A stretch of 64,000 nucleotides of DNA from JAZKHT01 sp040385245. GTDB lineage: Bacteria; Pseudomonadota; Alphaproteobacteria; Rhodobacterales; Rhodobacteraceae. The translations under genes were made by a program, and so were the position numbers. The stretch lies in contig JAZKHT010000008.1 in assembly GCA_040385245.1 (NCBI GenBank), positions 372,001 to 436,000 on the forward strand, given 5' to 3'. Positions 28,796 to 37,502 of this stretch are shown here, one piece after another. Position 1 is the stretch's first letter. Every line of letters begins with the position of its first letter. Below the pieces are notes generated by a model. The model searched no databases and was not told where the DNA came from. It saw only the letters and a list, made by a program, of their open reading frames with translations.

Positions 28796-29446
28796 ATGAT
28801 CCGCCTTGATATCTTTTCCGATCCCGTCTGCCCGTGGTGCTATATCGGCAAGTCGAACCTTGACCGAGCGTTGGAAACCCGCCCCGAGCATCCTTTTACC
28901 GTCGAGTGGCATCCGTTCCAGCTGAACCCCGACATGCCCCCCGAAGGCCGCGACCGCGCCGCCTATCTGGAGGAAAAGTTCGGCGGCAAGCTGAAGGCTG
29001 TGCAGGTCTATGCCCAGGTGGTAGAGGCCGCCCGCGCGGCGGGGCTGGACATCGACTTTGCCGCCATTCCGCGCATCCCCAACACGCTGGACGCGCATCG
29101 CCTGATCCATTGGGCCGGGATCGAGGGCAAGCAGAATGCCGTGGTCAGCGCCCTGTTCCGTGCCTATTGGCGCGACGGGCGTGATATCGGTGACAGATCG
29201 GTTCTGGCGCAGGTGGCAGCGGATGCCGGCATGGACGGCGCTGTGACCGCGCGTCTGCTGGACACCGACGCCGACCGCGATGACATCGCCGCCCGCGATC
29301 TGGATGCCCGCCGCAAGGGCGTGAACGCGGTTCCCACCTTTTTGATCGCGCGGCAATACGTGCTGTCCGGTGCGCAGCCCGTCGCCCTGTGGCAACAGGT
29401 GATTGACGAGTTGTCCGAAAAACTGCGCGACGACACATCTGCCTGA
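28796..29446 (+). CDS. DsbA/FrnE-like thiol oxidoreductase
   Basis: A 216-residue protein of the DsbA-like FrnE branch. The redox motif CPWC is at residues 12-15 within FSDPVCPWCYIGK, and the cis-proline region is GVNAVPTFLI. There is no signal peptide, so it works in the cytoplasm. FrnE-type proteins act as disulfide isomerases or in polyketide and stress contexts; the substrate is unknown. ATG 28796 has a strong GGAGG six bases upstream. Confidence 0.9.
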   Translation: MIRLDIFSDPVCPWCYIGKSNLDRALETRPEHPFTVEWHPFQLNPDMPPEGRDRAAYLEEKFGGKLKAVQVYAQVVEAARAAGLDIDFAAIPRIPNTLDAHRLIHWAGIEGKQNAVVSALFRAYWRDGRDIGDRSVLAQVAADAGMDGAVTARLLDTDADRDDIAARDLDARRKGVNAVPTFLIARQYVLSGAQPVALWQQVIDELSEKLRDDTSA

Positions 29447-29509
29447 TCAGGCCAAGGGCGTGGGGATCGGGTCTGGCCCGTTCCCCGCGTGCATGCTAGG
29501 CCACGGCGC

Positions 29510-30715
29510 ATGACCCTGCATGACACCCCCCCGCCTGCCCGTATGGGGCAGGCAGAGTTCATCGCCCTGATCGCGATGCTGTTTGCGACAATCGCCTTTT
29601 CCATCGATGCGATGTTGCCCGCCCTGCCCCAGATCGCGGCGGAACTGTCGCCCGATGCCCCGAACGCGGCCCAACTGATCCTGACCAGTTTCGTGCTGGG
29701 CATGGGGATCGGCACCCTGCTGGCGGGGCCGCTGTCCGACACGTTTGGGCGCAAGCCGGTGATCCTTGCCGGGGCGGCGTTATATTGTGCAGCCGCCATG
29801 ACCGCCTATTTCGCGCCCACGCTGGAAACCGTGCTGCTGGCGCGGATGGTGCAGGGACTTGGCGCCGCAGGGCCGCGCGTGGTGTCGCTGGCGCTGGTGC
29901 GCGACCTTTACAAAGGGCGCGAGATGGCAAAGGTCGTCAGCTTTGCGATGATGATCTTCACCCTTGTCCCCGCCATCGCCCCCTTTATCGGGCAGGGCAT
30001 CATGGCCGTGACCGGGTGGCGCGGCATCTTTGTCGCCTTTGTCGCCTTTTCGGTGCTGTCGATGCTGTGGTTCGGTCTGCGCCAGCCCGAAACCCTGACA
30101 GAGCGCCGCCCCCTTGCCGCAGCCCCCCTGCTCGCCGCCTTCCGCGAGGTGCTGTCGCACCGCGTCGTCGTGATTTCCATCGCGGTGCAGACATTGGCCT
30201 TTGCCTGCCTTTTCGCCACGCTGTCGGCCACGCAACCGATTTTTGATCAGGTCTATGGCAAGGGTGACAGCTTTCCCGTTTGGTTCGCGGTCATTGCGGT
30301 TGTGTCGGGCACCTCCAGCCTCCTGAACGCGAAGCTGGTGATGCGGCTTGGGATGCGGCGGATGATCACCGTTACCTTGGGCGCACAGGTGGTGTTTTCC
30401 CTCGGCATGGCGGCGGCGAACGGCTTTGGACTGTGGTCCGACGGTGCGGCCTTTGCCGCCCATCTGGTCTGGACCATCGGCGTGTTCTTTATGGCAGGCC
30501 TGACCATCGGCAACCTGAATGCCCTGGGGTTGGAGCCTGTGGGCCACATCGCCGGGATGGCGGCATCGGTGATCGGCGCGATTTCCACGGTGCTGTCGGT
30601 CGTTCTGGCCGCCCCCGTGGGGCTGGCGTTCAACGGAACCGCCCTGCCCCTGATGTTGGGCGTGGCGACGTTTGCAGCGCTGGGCTTTGCCCTGATGCGA
30701 GTGGTCCCGCGCTAG
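29510..30715 (+). CDS. MFS drug-resistance transporter, Bcr/CflA family
   Basis: A 401-residue, twelve-segment major facilitator exporter. The motif A loop between segments 2 and 3 is GPLSDTFGRKPVILAGA, and the family motif LARMVQGLGAAGPRVVSLALVRDLY (in parts) of Bcr/CflA proteins follows segment 4. Likely substrates are amphiphilic drugs, sulfonamide-type compounds or amino-acid derivatives; none can be assigned. ATG 29510 has a weak TAGG upstream; GTG 29489 is an in-frame alternative. Its stop overlaps the convergent mfd stop by two bases. Confidence 0.92.
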   Translation: MTLHDTPPPARMGQAEFIALIAMLFATIAFSIDAMLPALPQIAAELSPDAPNAAQLILTSFVLGMGIGTLLAGPLSDTFGRKPVILAGAALYCAAAMTAYFAPTLETVLLARMVQGLGAAGPRVVSLALVRDLYKGREMAKVVSFAMMIFTLVPAIAPFIGQGIMAVTGWRGIFVAFVAFSVLSMLWFGLRQPETLTERRPLAAAPLLAAFREVLSHRVVVISIAVQTLAFACLFATLSATQPIFDQVYGKGDSFPVWFAVIAVVSGTSSLLNAKLVMRLGMRRMITVTLGAQVVFSLGMAAANGFGLWSDGAAFAAHLVWTIGVFFMAGLTIGNLNALGLEPVGHIAGMAASVIGAISTVLSVVLAAPVGLAFNGTALPLMLGVATFAALGFALMRVVPR

Positions 30716-33700
30716 GGCTTTGGCCGCACGATCTGTTCGGCCAGATCCTTGGCGATGGCGTAAGCGCCCTTGATCCGGTCGGCTTCGGATTTCCAGTCGC
30801 GCATCAGCACGATCTTGTTGCCGGTGATGCGGGCGGTTGACCCTTGCGCCTTGATGAAATCGACCAGACCGGCCGGGTTGGCGAATTTGTCGTTGTGGAA
30901 CATCACGGTTGCCCCCTTTGGCCCCGCATCGAGGCGCGAGATGCCGGCACGTTTGCACATCGCCTTGATCCGCACGATCAACAGCAGCGTGTTCACCTCG
31001 CGCGGCAGGGCACCGAAGCGGTCGATCAGTTCGGCGGCAAACCCTTCCAGCTCTACCTTGGTGGCAAGGCCGGACAAGCGACGATAAAGACCCAAGCGCA
31101 CATCCAGATCGGGAACATACTCTTCCGGGATCAGGACAGGCACGCCAAGGTTGATCTGCGGTGCCCACTGATCATCCATTGGCGTCAGGCCCGACAACTC
31201 GCCCGACCGGATCTTGGCAATCGTTTCTTCCAGCATCTGCTGGTACAATTCATATCCGACCTCTTTGATATGGCCGGATTGTTCTTCGCCAAGCAGGTTG
31301 CCCGCCCCGCGCAGATCAAGGTCGTGGCTGGCCAGATTAAAGCCAGCGCCAAGGCTGTCCAGACTGCCCAGCAGCCGCAACCGCTTCATCGCCTGCGGGG
31401 TCAGCGGGCTGCGCGGTTTGGTGGTCAAATAGCAATAGGCGCGGGTCTTGGCGCGCCCCACCCGGCCCCGGATCTGATACAACTGGCTTAGGCCGAACAT
31501 GTCGGCGCGGTGGATGATCATCGTATTGGCGGTGGGGATGTCCAACCCCGATTCCACGATTGTCGTGGACAAAAGCACGTCATACTTGCCGTCGTAAAAG
31601 GCGTTCATCTTTTCATCCAGATCGCCTGCCGCAAGCTGGCCGTGGGCGATGACGTAGGAACATTCCGGCACATGGTGGTGCAGGAAATCCTCGATCTCGG
31701 GCAGGTCGGCGATGCGCGGCACGACGATGAAACTTTGTCCGCCCCGGAACCTTTCGCGCAACAGCGCCTCGCGCAGGGTGACGGTGTCGAATTCGCTGAT
31801 GTAGGTGCGGATCGCCAGACGGTCCACCGGGGGTGTCGCAATGATCGACAGATCGCGCACGCCCGTCAGCGACAGTTGCAGCGTGCGCGGGATCGGCGTC
31901 GCGGTCAGGGTCAGGACGTGGATTTCCGACCGCATCTCTTTCAGCCGTTCCTTGTGGGTCACGCCGAAATGCTGTTCCTCGTCGATGATCAGCAACCCCA
32001 GCGATTTGAAGCGTATCCCCTTGGCCAACAGCGCATGGGTGCCGACGCAGATATCGACCGTGCCATCTGCCAGCCCGTCGCGGGTGGCATTCGCGTCCTT
32101 GGTGCTGACAAAGCGCGACAGGGGCCGGACATTGATCGGAAAGCCGCGAAAGCGTTCGGCAAAGCTGCGGTAATGCTGCCGCGCCAGCAGCGTGGTGGGG
32201 CAGATCACCGCGACCTGCATCCCCGCCAGTGCCGCAACAAAGGCCGCACGCATCGCCACCTCAGTCTTGCCGAAACCGACGTCGCCCACCACCAGCCGGT
32301 CCATCGGGCGGCCCGATTCCAGATCGGCCACGACATCGGCGATGGCCGACAACTGATCGTCGGTTTCCTGATAGGGGAAGCGGGCGGCGAACGCCTCCCA
32401 CATGGAATGGGGGGCCTCAAGGATCGGGGCGTGGCGCAGGGCGCGTTCGGCTGCAATGCGCATCAGACGGTCCGCGATTTCGCGGATGCGTTCCTTCAGC
32501 TTGGCCTTTTTCGCCTGCCATGCACCGCCACCCAGACGGTCAAGCAGACCCTCTTCATGGCCATAGCGCGACAGCAGTTCGACGTTTTCGACAGGCAGAT
32601 ACAGCTTTGCGTTCTCGGCGTATTCCAGATGCAGGCATTCGTGCGGCGCGCCCAGTGCGGTGATCGTCTCCAACCCGCGATAGCGGCCGACCCCGTGTTC
32701 GACGTGAACCACCAGATCGCCGGGTGTCAGCGTGTCAACTTCACGCAGGAAGTTCTGGGATTTGCGGCGTTTTTTCGGTTTGCCACTTAGCCTGTCGCCC
32801 AGCACGTCCTGTTCGGACACGACCGCCAGACCGGGGGCGGTAAAGCCCGCCTCAAGCGGCCAGACCATCAGGAACAGACCGCCGCGCCCGTCGGGGATGT
32901 CGCGGATATCCCGCACCTCGACCCCGCCCTTGACGCGCTGATCTTCCAGCAGGCCCTTGAGGCGTTCGCGCGCGCCGTCGGACCAGCTGGCGACGATCAC
33001 CTGCGCATTTTCGCGCAACGCACGAAGATGGTCGGCCAAGGCACCAAAAAGGCTGACGTTTTCCTGTTGGCGTTCCGGGGCAAAGCTGCGCCCGATGCGC
33101 CCGCCCGCGTCCAGAACCCCAGGTCCCGGCGATTGTGGCAGGGGCGACAGCTGGATCACACGCAGGGGGGCAACCGCCGCCTCCCACGCGGGGTCGTCCA
33201 GATACAGCAGCCCCGGTGCGGCGGGCTTGTACACGGTGTCCAGACGGCCCTTGGCCGTCAACGCCTCGCGTCGGGCGTCATACTGATCCTCGATCCCTTC
33301 CCAGCGCGACAGGCGCTGCGGGGTCAACTGGTCATCCAGCATGACGGATGCGTCGGGCAGATAGTCGAACAGGGTTTCCAGCCGGTCGTGAAAGAACGGC
33401 AGCCAGTGTTCCATCCCCTGATGCTTGCGCCCCGCACTGACCGCCTCGTAGAGCGGGTCGTCGGTGCCTGCGGTGCCAAACTCGATGCGATAGGATTGGC
33501 GGAACCTGGTGATCGCCGCCTCGTCCAAAATCACCTCGGACATCGGGGCGAAATCGACGAAAGACAGCTTTTCCACCGTCCGCTGGGTTTCGGCGTCAAA
33601 GCGGCGCGCGCCGTCCAGCACGTCGCCAAAGAAATCGAGCCGCACCGGGCCGGTCGATCCCGGCGGATAGATGTCGATAATGCCGCCCCGCACGGCGTAA

Positions 33701-34155
33701 TCGCCGGGTTCGGCTACAGTCGACACCGGCGAAAACCCCATGCGCGACAGGAATGTCTTCAGCCGCGCCTCGTCCACGCGGTCCCCCACACGGGCGCGGA
33801 AGGACGATGTGCGCAACACGTCGCGCGCGGGCAGGCGCTGGGTTGCGGCGCCCATCGTGGTCAGCAGGACGAACGCCCCCGGCACGCCATCGGCCAGTGC
33901 GGCAAGGGTGGACATGCGGCGGGCCGAAATCACCGGGTTGGGCGATACCCGGTCATAGGGCAGGCAATCCCATGCGGGCAGGTCCAGCACCACGGCATCG
34001 GGGGCCAGCACCGCCAAGGCGGCGCGCATCGCCTCAAGCCGTTTGTCATCGCGGGCGATGTGGATCACGGGCTGGCCGCGCGCCAATTCGCGGGCCAGAA
34101 GCCGCGCGTCATACCCTTCGGGGGCGCCACCAAGCAGGATACGTTGTGCTGTCAT
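30712..34155 (-). CDS. mfd: Transcription-repair coupling factor Mfd
   Basis: Mfd removes stalled RNA polymerase from DNA lesions and recruits UvrA. The 1,147-residue length is typical. The UvrB-like N-terminal domain starts with RILLGGAPEGYDARL, the RNA polymerase-interacting domain contains DTLTPGDLVVHVEHGVGRY, and the RecG-like translocase has Walker A VVGDVGFGKTEVAMRAAF, the box IIDEEQHFGVTHKERLK and the motif QLYQIRGRVGR. The start is ATG 34155; GTG 34164 is in frame but less likely. Confidence 0.97.
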   Translation of the reverse strand: MTAQRILLGGAPEGYDARLLARELARGQPVIHIARDDKRLEAMRAALAVLAPDAVVLDLPAWDCLPYDRVSPNPVISARRMSTLAALADGVPGAFVLLTTMGAATQRLPARDVLRTSSFRARVGDRVDEARLKTFLSRMGFSPVSTVAEPGDYAVRGGIIDIYPPGSTGPVRLDFFGDVLDGARRFDAETQRTVEKLSFVDFAPMSEVILDEAAITRFRQSYRIEFGTAGTDDPLYEAVSAGRKHQGMEHWLPFFHDRLETLFDYLPDASVMLDDQLTPQRLSRWEGIEDQYDARREALTAKGRLDTVYKPAAPGLLYLDDPAWEAAVAPLRVIQLSPLPQSPGPGVLDAGGRIGRSFAPERQQENVSLFGALADHLRALRENAQVIVASWSDGARERLKGLLEDQRVKGGVEVRDIRDIPDGRGGLFLMVWPLEAGFTAPGLAVVSEQDVLGDRLSGKPKKRRKSQNFLREVDTLTPGDLVVHVEHGVGRYRGLETITALGAPHECLHLEYAENAKLYLPVENVELLSRYGHEEGLLDRLGGGAWQAKKAKLKERIREIADRLMRIAAERALRHAPILEAPHSMWEAFAARFPYQETDDQLSAIADVVADLESGRPMDRLVVGDVGFGKTEVAMRAAFVAALAGMQVAVICPTTLLARQHYRSFAERFRGFPINVRPLSRFVSTKDANATRDGLADGTVDICVGTHALLAKGIRFKSLGLLIIDEEQHFGVTHKERLKEMRSEIHVLTLTATPIPRTLQLSLTGVRDLSIIATPPVDRLAIRTYISEFDTVTLREALLRERFRGGQSFIVVPRIADLPEIEDFLHHHVPECSYVIAHGQLAAGDLDEKMNAFYDGKYDVLLSTTIVESGLDIPTANTMIIHRADMFGLSQLYQIRGRVGRAKTRAYCYLTTKPRSPLTPQAMKRLRLLGSLDSLGAGFNLASHDLDLRGAGNLLGEEQSGHIKEVGYELYQQMLEETIAKIRSGELSGLTPMDDQWAPQINLGVPVLIPEEYVPDLDVRLGLYRRLSGLATKVELEGFAAELIDRFGALPREVNTLLLIVRIKAMCKRAGISRLDAGPKGATVMFHNDKFANPAGLVDFIKAQGSTARITGNKIVLMRDWKSEADRIKGAYAIAKDLAEQIVRPKP

Positions 34156-34193
34156 GCGCCCCACATAACGGCCCCGTGGCCAAGGTCAACCTG

Positions 34194-34721
34194 TCAGCCC
34201 AAAACCCCGATGTGCAGGTTCTGATACATACCGAACAGCGCCGTGAAAAAGATCGACACCATGCCGATGCCCTGCACCGTCATGCGGTGCCGGATCAGGC
34301 GGCGGTGCAACGCCTCGCCATGTGATTCACCGGCCTCGATCAGGCGGGCGGTGCGCAGGGTCAGCATACTGACCAGCGTCATCGGGATCATGATACACAG
34401 CACAGCCTGCGCGAATTCGACGCCATAGAAGACCGCCAGCACCAGCAGACCGGTGATGGTGAAACTGGCCAGCGCGATCAGCCAGATCCCCGATTGGCGC
34501 ACGATGAACAGCAGACGCCCGGTGGTGATCCGGGCCATCTCTTCCAGATCATGCTGGGCGCTGCCCCCGTGTTTGCGGGCTTTGGCGATCATGTCGAACG
34601 GCACGCCGACGACCCAGTGGCTGGACATCGACCACACCACCGACAGCGCGATCCAATACCACAGGTTGGAAAACGACCGCATGTCGATCAGCTCGAATAT
34701 GATGGTATACCAGTCCAACAC
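34194..34721 (-). CDS. Membrane protein of unknown function, hemB-divergent
   Basis: A protein of about 175 residues with three to four hydrophobic segments: NLWYWIALSVVWSMSSHWVV, SGIWLIALASFTITGLLVLAVF, AQAVLCIMIPMTLVSMLTL and GIGMVSIFFTALFGMY. The opening WYTIIFELIDMRSFSNLWYW is a conserved pattern in Rhodobacteraceae; I recall such proteins being labelled a component of the SufBCD complex, but I know no experiment supporting that. The first Met is deep in the conserved part, so the start should be GTG 34721 or TTG 34718, behind AGGGG. hemB starts divergently about 100 bases away. Confidence 0.75.
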   Translation of the reverse strand: MLDWYTIIFELIDMRSFSNLWYWIALSVVWSMSSHWVVGVPFDMIAKARKHGGSAQHDLEEMARITTGRLLFIVRQSGIWLIALASFTITGLLVLAVFYGVEFAQAVLCIMIPMTLVSMLTLRTARLIEAGESHGEALHRRLIRHRMTVQGIGMVSIFFTALFGMYQNLHIGVLG

Positions 34722-34828
34722 CCACCCCTGCCCGTTAGTCTGCGCGTTTTGCGCACTTGAGGCGCGCCCCTTTCTCTGGCAGGCAGAGGGGGATATCGCA
34801 AGCCCTTGCCAGCCGAACGAGGCCCCAG

Positions 34829-35827
<999 letters not shown>

Positions 35828-35942
35828 GCGAACCTTTGCCCGTTTTGCCGAAACGCATGACATTGTTTCGGAAAACAGCTATATCTGGAGCAAGCGGGGC
35901 CGCAGAGCCCCGATGTGAGGCATCAGAGGGCGGACCAGAATC

Positions 35943-36497
35943 ATGACAATCGTCTCCAGACGTGTGTTCCTGTGCAGCGCGGGTGCGACCCTGCTGCTGG
36001 GGGCTTGTGCCAATGGCGTGGGCGGTAACGGCGCGCAGCAGATCGACGCGCGGGTCGATGCGACGCGGGATTATCTGTTTGATCGCTATCCCGGCACGCG
36101 CGAACTGGCCGACCGGGCGCGCGGCGTGCTGTTCATGCCGCTGATCACCGAGGCGGGGTTTGGCATCGGCGGCGCCTATGGGCGCGGCGCATTGCGGATC
36201 GGCGGCGTGTCGGTGGATTACTATTCCTCGACCAAGGCGACCTTCGGCTTTCAGATCGGGGCACAGCAATATGCCCATGCGCTGTTTTTCATGACCGATC
36301 AGGCGCTTGCCGATTTCCGGCGCGGGTCGGGCTGGGCGGCAGGGGCGGACGTGCGCTATGCCACGCCCGACATGGGGGCCAGTATCGGCAAGGAAACGAC
36401 GGAACTTGACCCCGTCATCGCCCTTGTCTTTGGCCAACAGGGCCTGATCGCCGGGGCAACGCTTTCGGGGGTGAAATACACCCGGATCATTCCGTGA
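35943..36497 (+). CDS. YSC84/SYLF-domain lipoprotein
   Basis: A 184-residue exported protein. The N-terminal RRVFLCSAGATLLLGACANG combines an Arg pair with a hydrophobic core and a lipobox (LLGAC), so the Cys near residue 22 is probably lipidated. The rest is a SYLF (YSC84-like) domain, known in eukaryotes for phosphoinositide binding: ARGVLFMPLITEAGFGIGGAYGRGAL, then QIGAQQYAHALFFMTDQALADF and GLIAGATLSGVKYT. Bacterial function is unknown; envelope lipid handling is a guess. A strong hairpin follows its stop. Confidence 0.9.
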   Translation: MTIVSRRVFLCSAGATLLLGACANGVGGNGAQQIDARVDATRDYLFDRYPGTRELADRARGVLFMPLITEAGFGIGGAYGRGALRIGGVSVDYYSSTKATFGFQIGAQQYAHALFFMTDQALADFRRGSGWAAGADVRYATPDMGASIGKETTELDPVIALVFGQQGLIAGATLSGVKYTRIIP

Positions 36498-36524
36498 TCG
36501 GCACGCAAGTCCGCTGAACGGGAT

Positions 36525-36548
36525 ACGGGGGCGCTGATGCGCCCCCGT
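36525..36548. terminator. Terminator between YSC84 lipoprotein and beta-hydroxyacid dehydrogenase
   Basis: ACGGGGGCGC (36525-36534) and GCGCCCCCGT (36539-36548) form a perfect ten-pair stem with a TGAT loop, followed by TTCATTT on the plus strand. The two flanking genes converge here. Confidence 0.78.
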
Positions 36549-36549
36549 T

Positions 36550-37422
36550 TCATTTCTGCGGCAACAACCGCCGGATCAGGCTGGATGTGTCGTGCCGCCC
36601 CCCGCCCATCAATTGCACGTCCTTGTAGAACTGGTCGACAAGTGCCGTGACCGGCAGCGACGCGCCGATTTCATCCGCCGTGGCAAGGCAGATGCCCAGA
36701 TCCTTGCGCATCCAGTCAACCGCAAAGCCATAGTCGAACTTGCCCGCCAGCATCGTCTTGTGCCGGTTGACCATCTGCCACGACCCGGCCGCCCCTTGCG
36801 AGATCACCTCGACCACGGCCTCTCCGTCAAGGCCCGCCTTTTCGCCAAAGGCCAGCGCCTCGGACAGGCCCTGCATCAGGCCCGCGATGCAGATCTGGTT
36901 CATCATCTTGGCCAACTGCCCGGCGCCGCTGTCGCCCATACGGCGGCAGATCCGGGCATAGGCTGCGATGATGGGTTCGGCGCGGTCATAATTTTCAACC
37001 GTACCGCCGCACATCACCGACAGTACCCCATTCTCCGCCCCTGCCTGCCCGCCCGACACCGGCGCATCGACAAAGCCGATGCCAAGGGCGTCAGCCGCCG
37101 CCGACATCTCGCGCGTGACCTGCGCCGACACGGTGGTGTGATCGACAAAGACGGTGCCCGGTGCCATGCCGGAAAACGCGCCCTCTGGCCCCGTGCACAG
37201 CTGGCGCAGATCGTCGTCGTTACCGACACAGGCGAACACGAATTCCGCCCCCGCGACCGCGCGCGCCGGGGTGGGCTCGCAGGCACCGCCGTGCTTGGTC
37301 ACCCAGGCTTCGGCCTTGGCGGTGGTGCGGTTGTAGACCGTCACCTGATGCCCTTTGGCAGCCAGATGCCCTGCCATCGGGAAGCCCATCACGCCCAAAC
37401 CCAGAAATGCCACTTTTGCCAT
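36550..37422 (-). CDS. Beta-hydroxyacid dehydrogenase family (3-hydroxyisobutyrate / tartronate semialdehyde reductase type)
   Basis: A 290-residue NAD(P)-dependent dehydrogenase. The dinucleotide motif is FLGLGVMGFPMAGHLAAKGH, the substrate motif FVDAPVSGGQAGAENG, and the catalytic lysine region AGQLAKMMNQICIAGLMQGLSEAL with Lys in GQLAKMMNQ. RTT after the first beta strand pair (VYNRTT) points to NADP preference. Members reduce tartronate semialdehyde, succinate semialdehyde or oxidise 3-hydroxyisobutyrate; the exact substrate is open. It is divergent from the acylase gene by about 80 bases. Confidence 0.9.
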   Translation of the reverse strand: MAKVAFLGLGVMGFPMAGHLAAKGHQVTVYNRTTAKAEAWVTKHGGACEPTPARAVAGAEFVFACVGNDDDLRQLCTGPEGAFSGMAPGTVFVDHTTVSAQVTREMSAAADALGIGFVDAPVSGGQAGAENGVLSVMCGGTVENYDRAEPIIAAYARICRRMGDSGAGQLAKMMNQICIAGLMQGLSEALAFGEKAGLDGEAVVEVISQGAAGSWQMVNRHKTMLAGKFDYGFAVDWMRKDLGICLATADEIGASLPVTALVDQFYKDVQLMGGGRHDTSSLIRRLLPQK

Positions 37423-37502
37423 GGAGTTGCCCCGCTCATTGCCCTTCGGTTCGGGATAGACTAGGAAACCATCCCGACCCCGACGTCAAGAACAGGCCCC
37501 CG

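Noticed and set aside
31510..32790. 426-codon plus-strand open frame inside mfd
   Set aside because: Antisense shadow of the helicase domain of Mfd.
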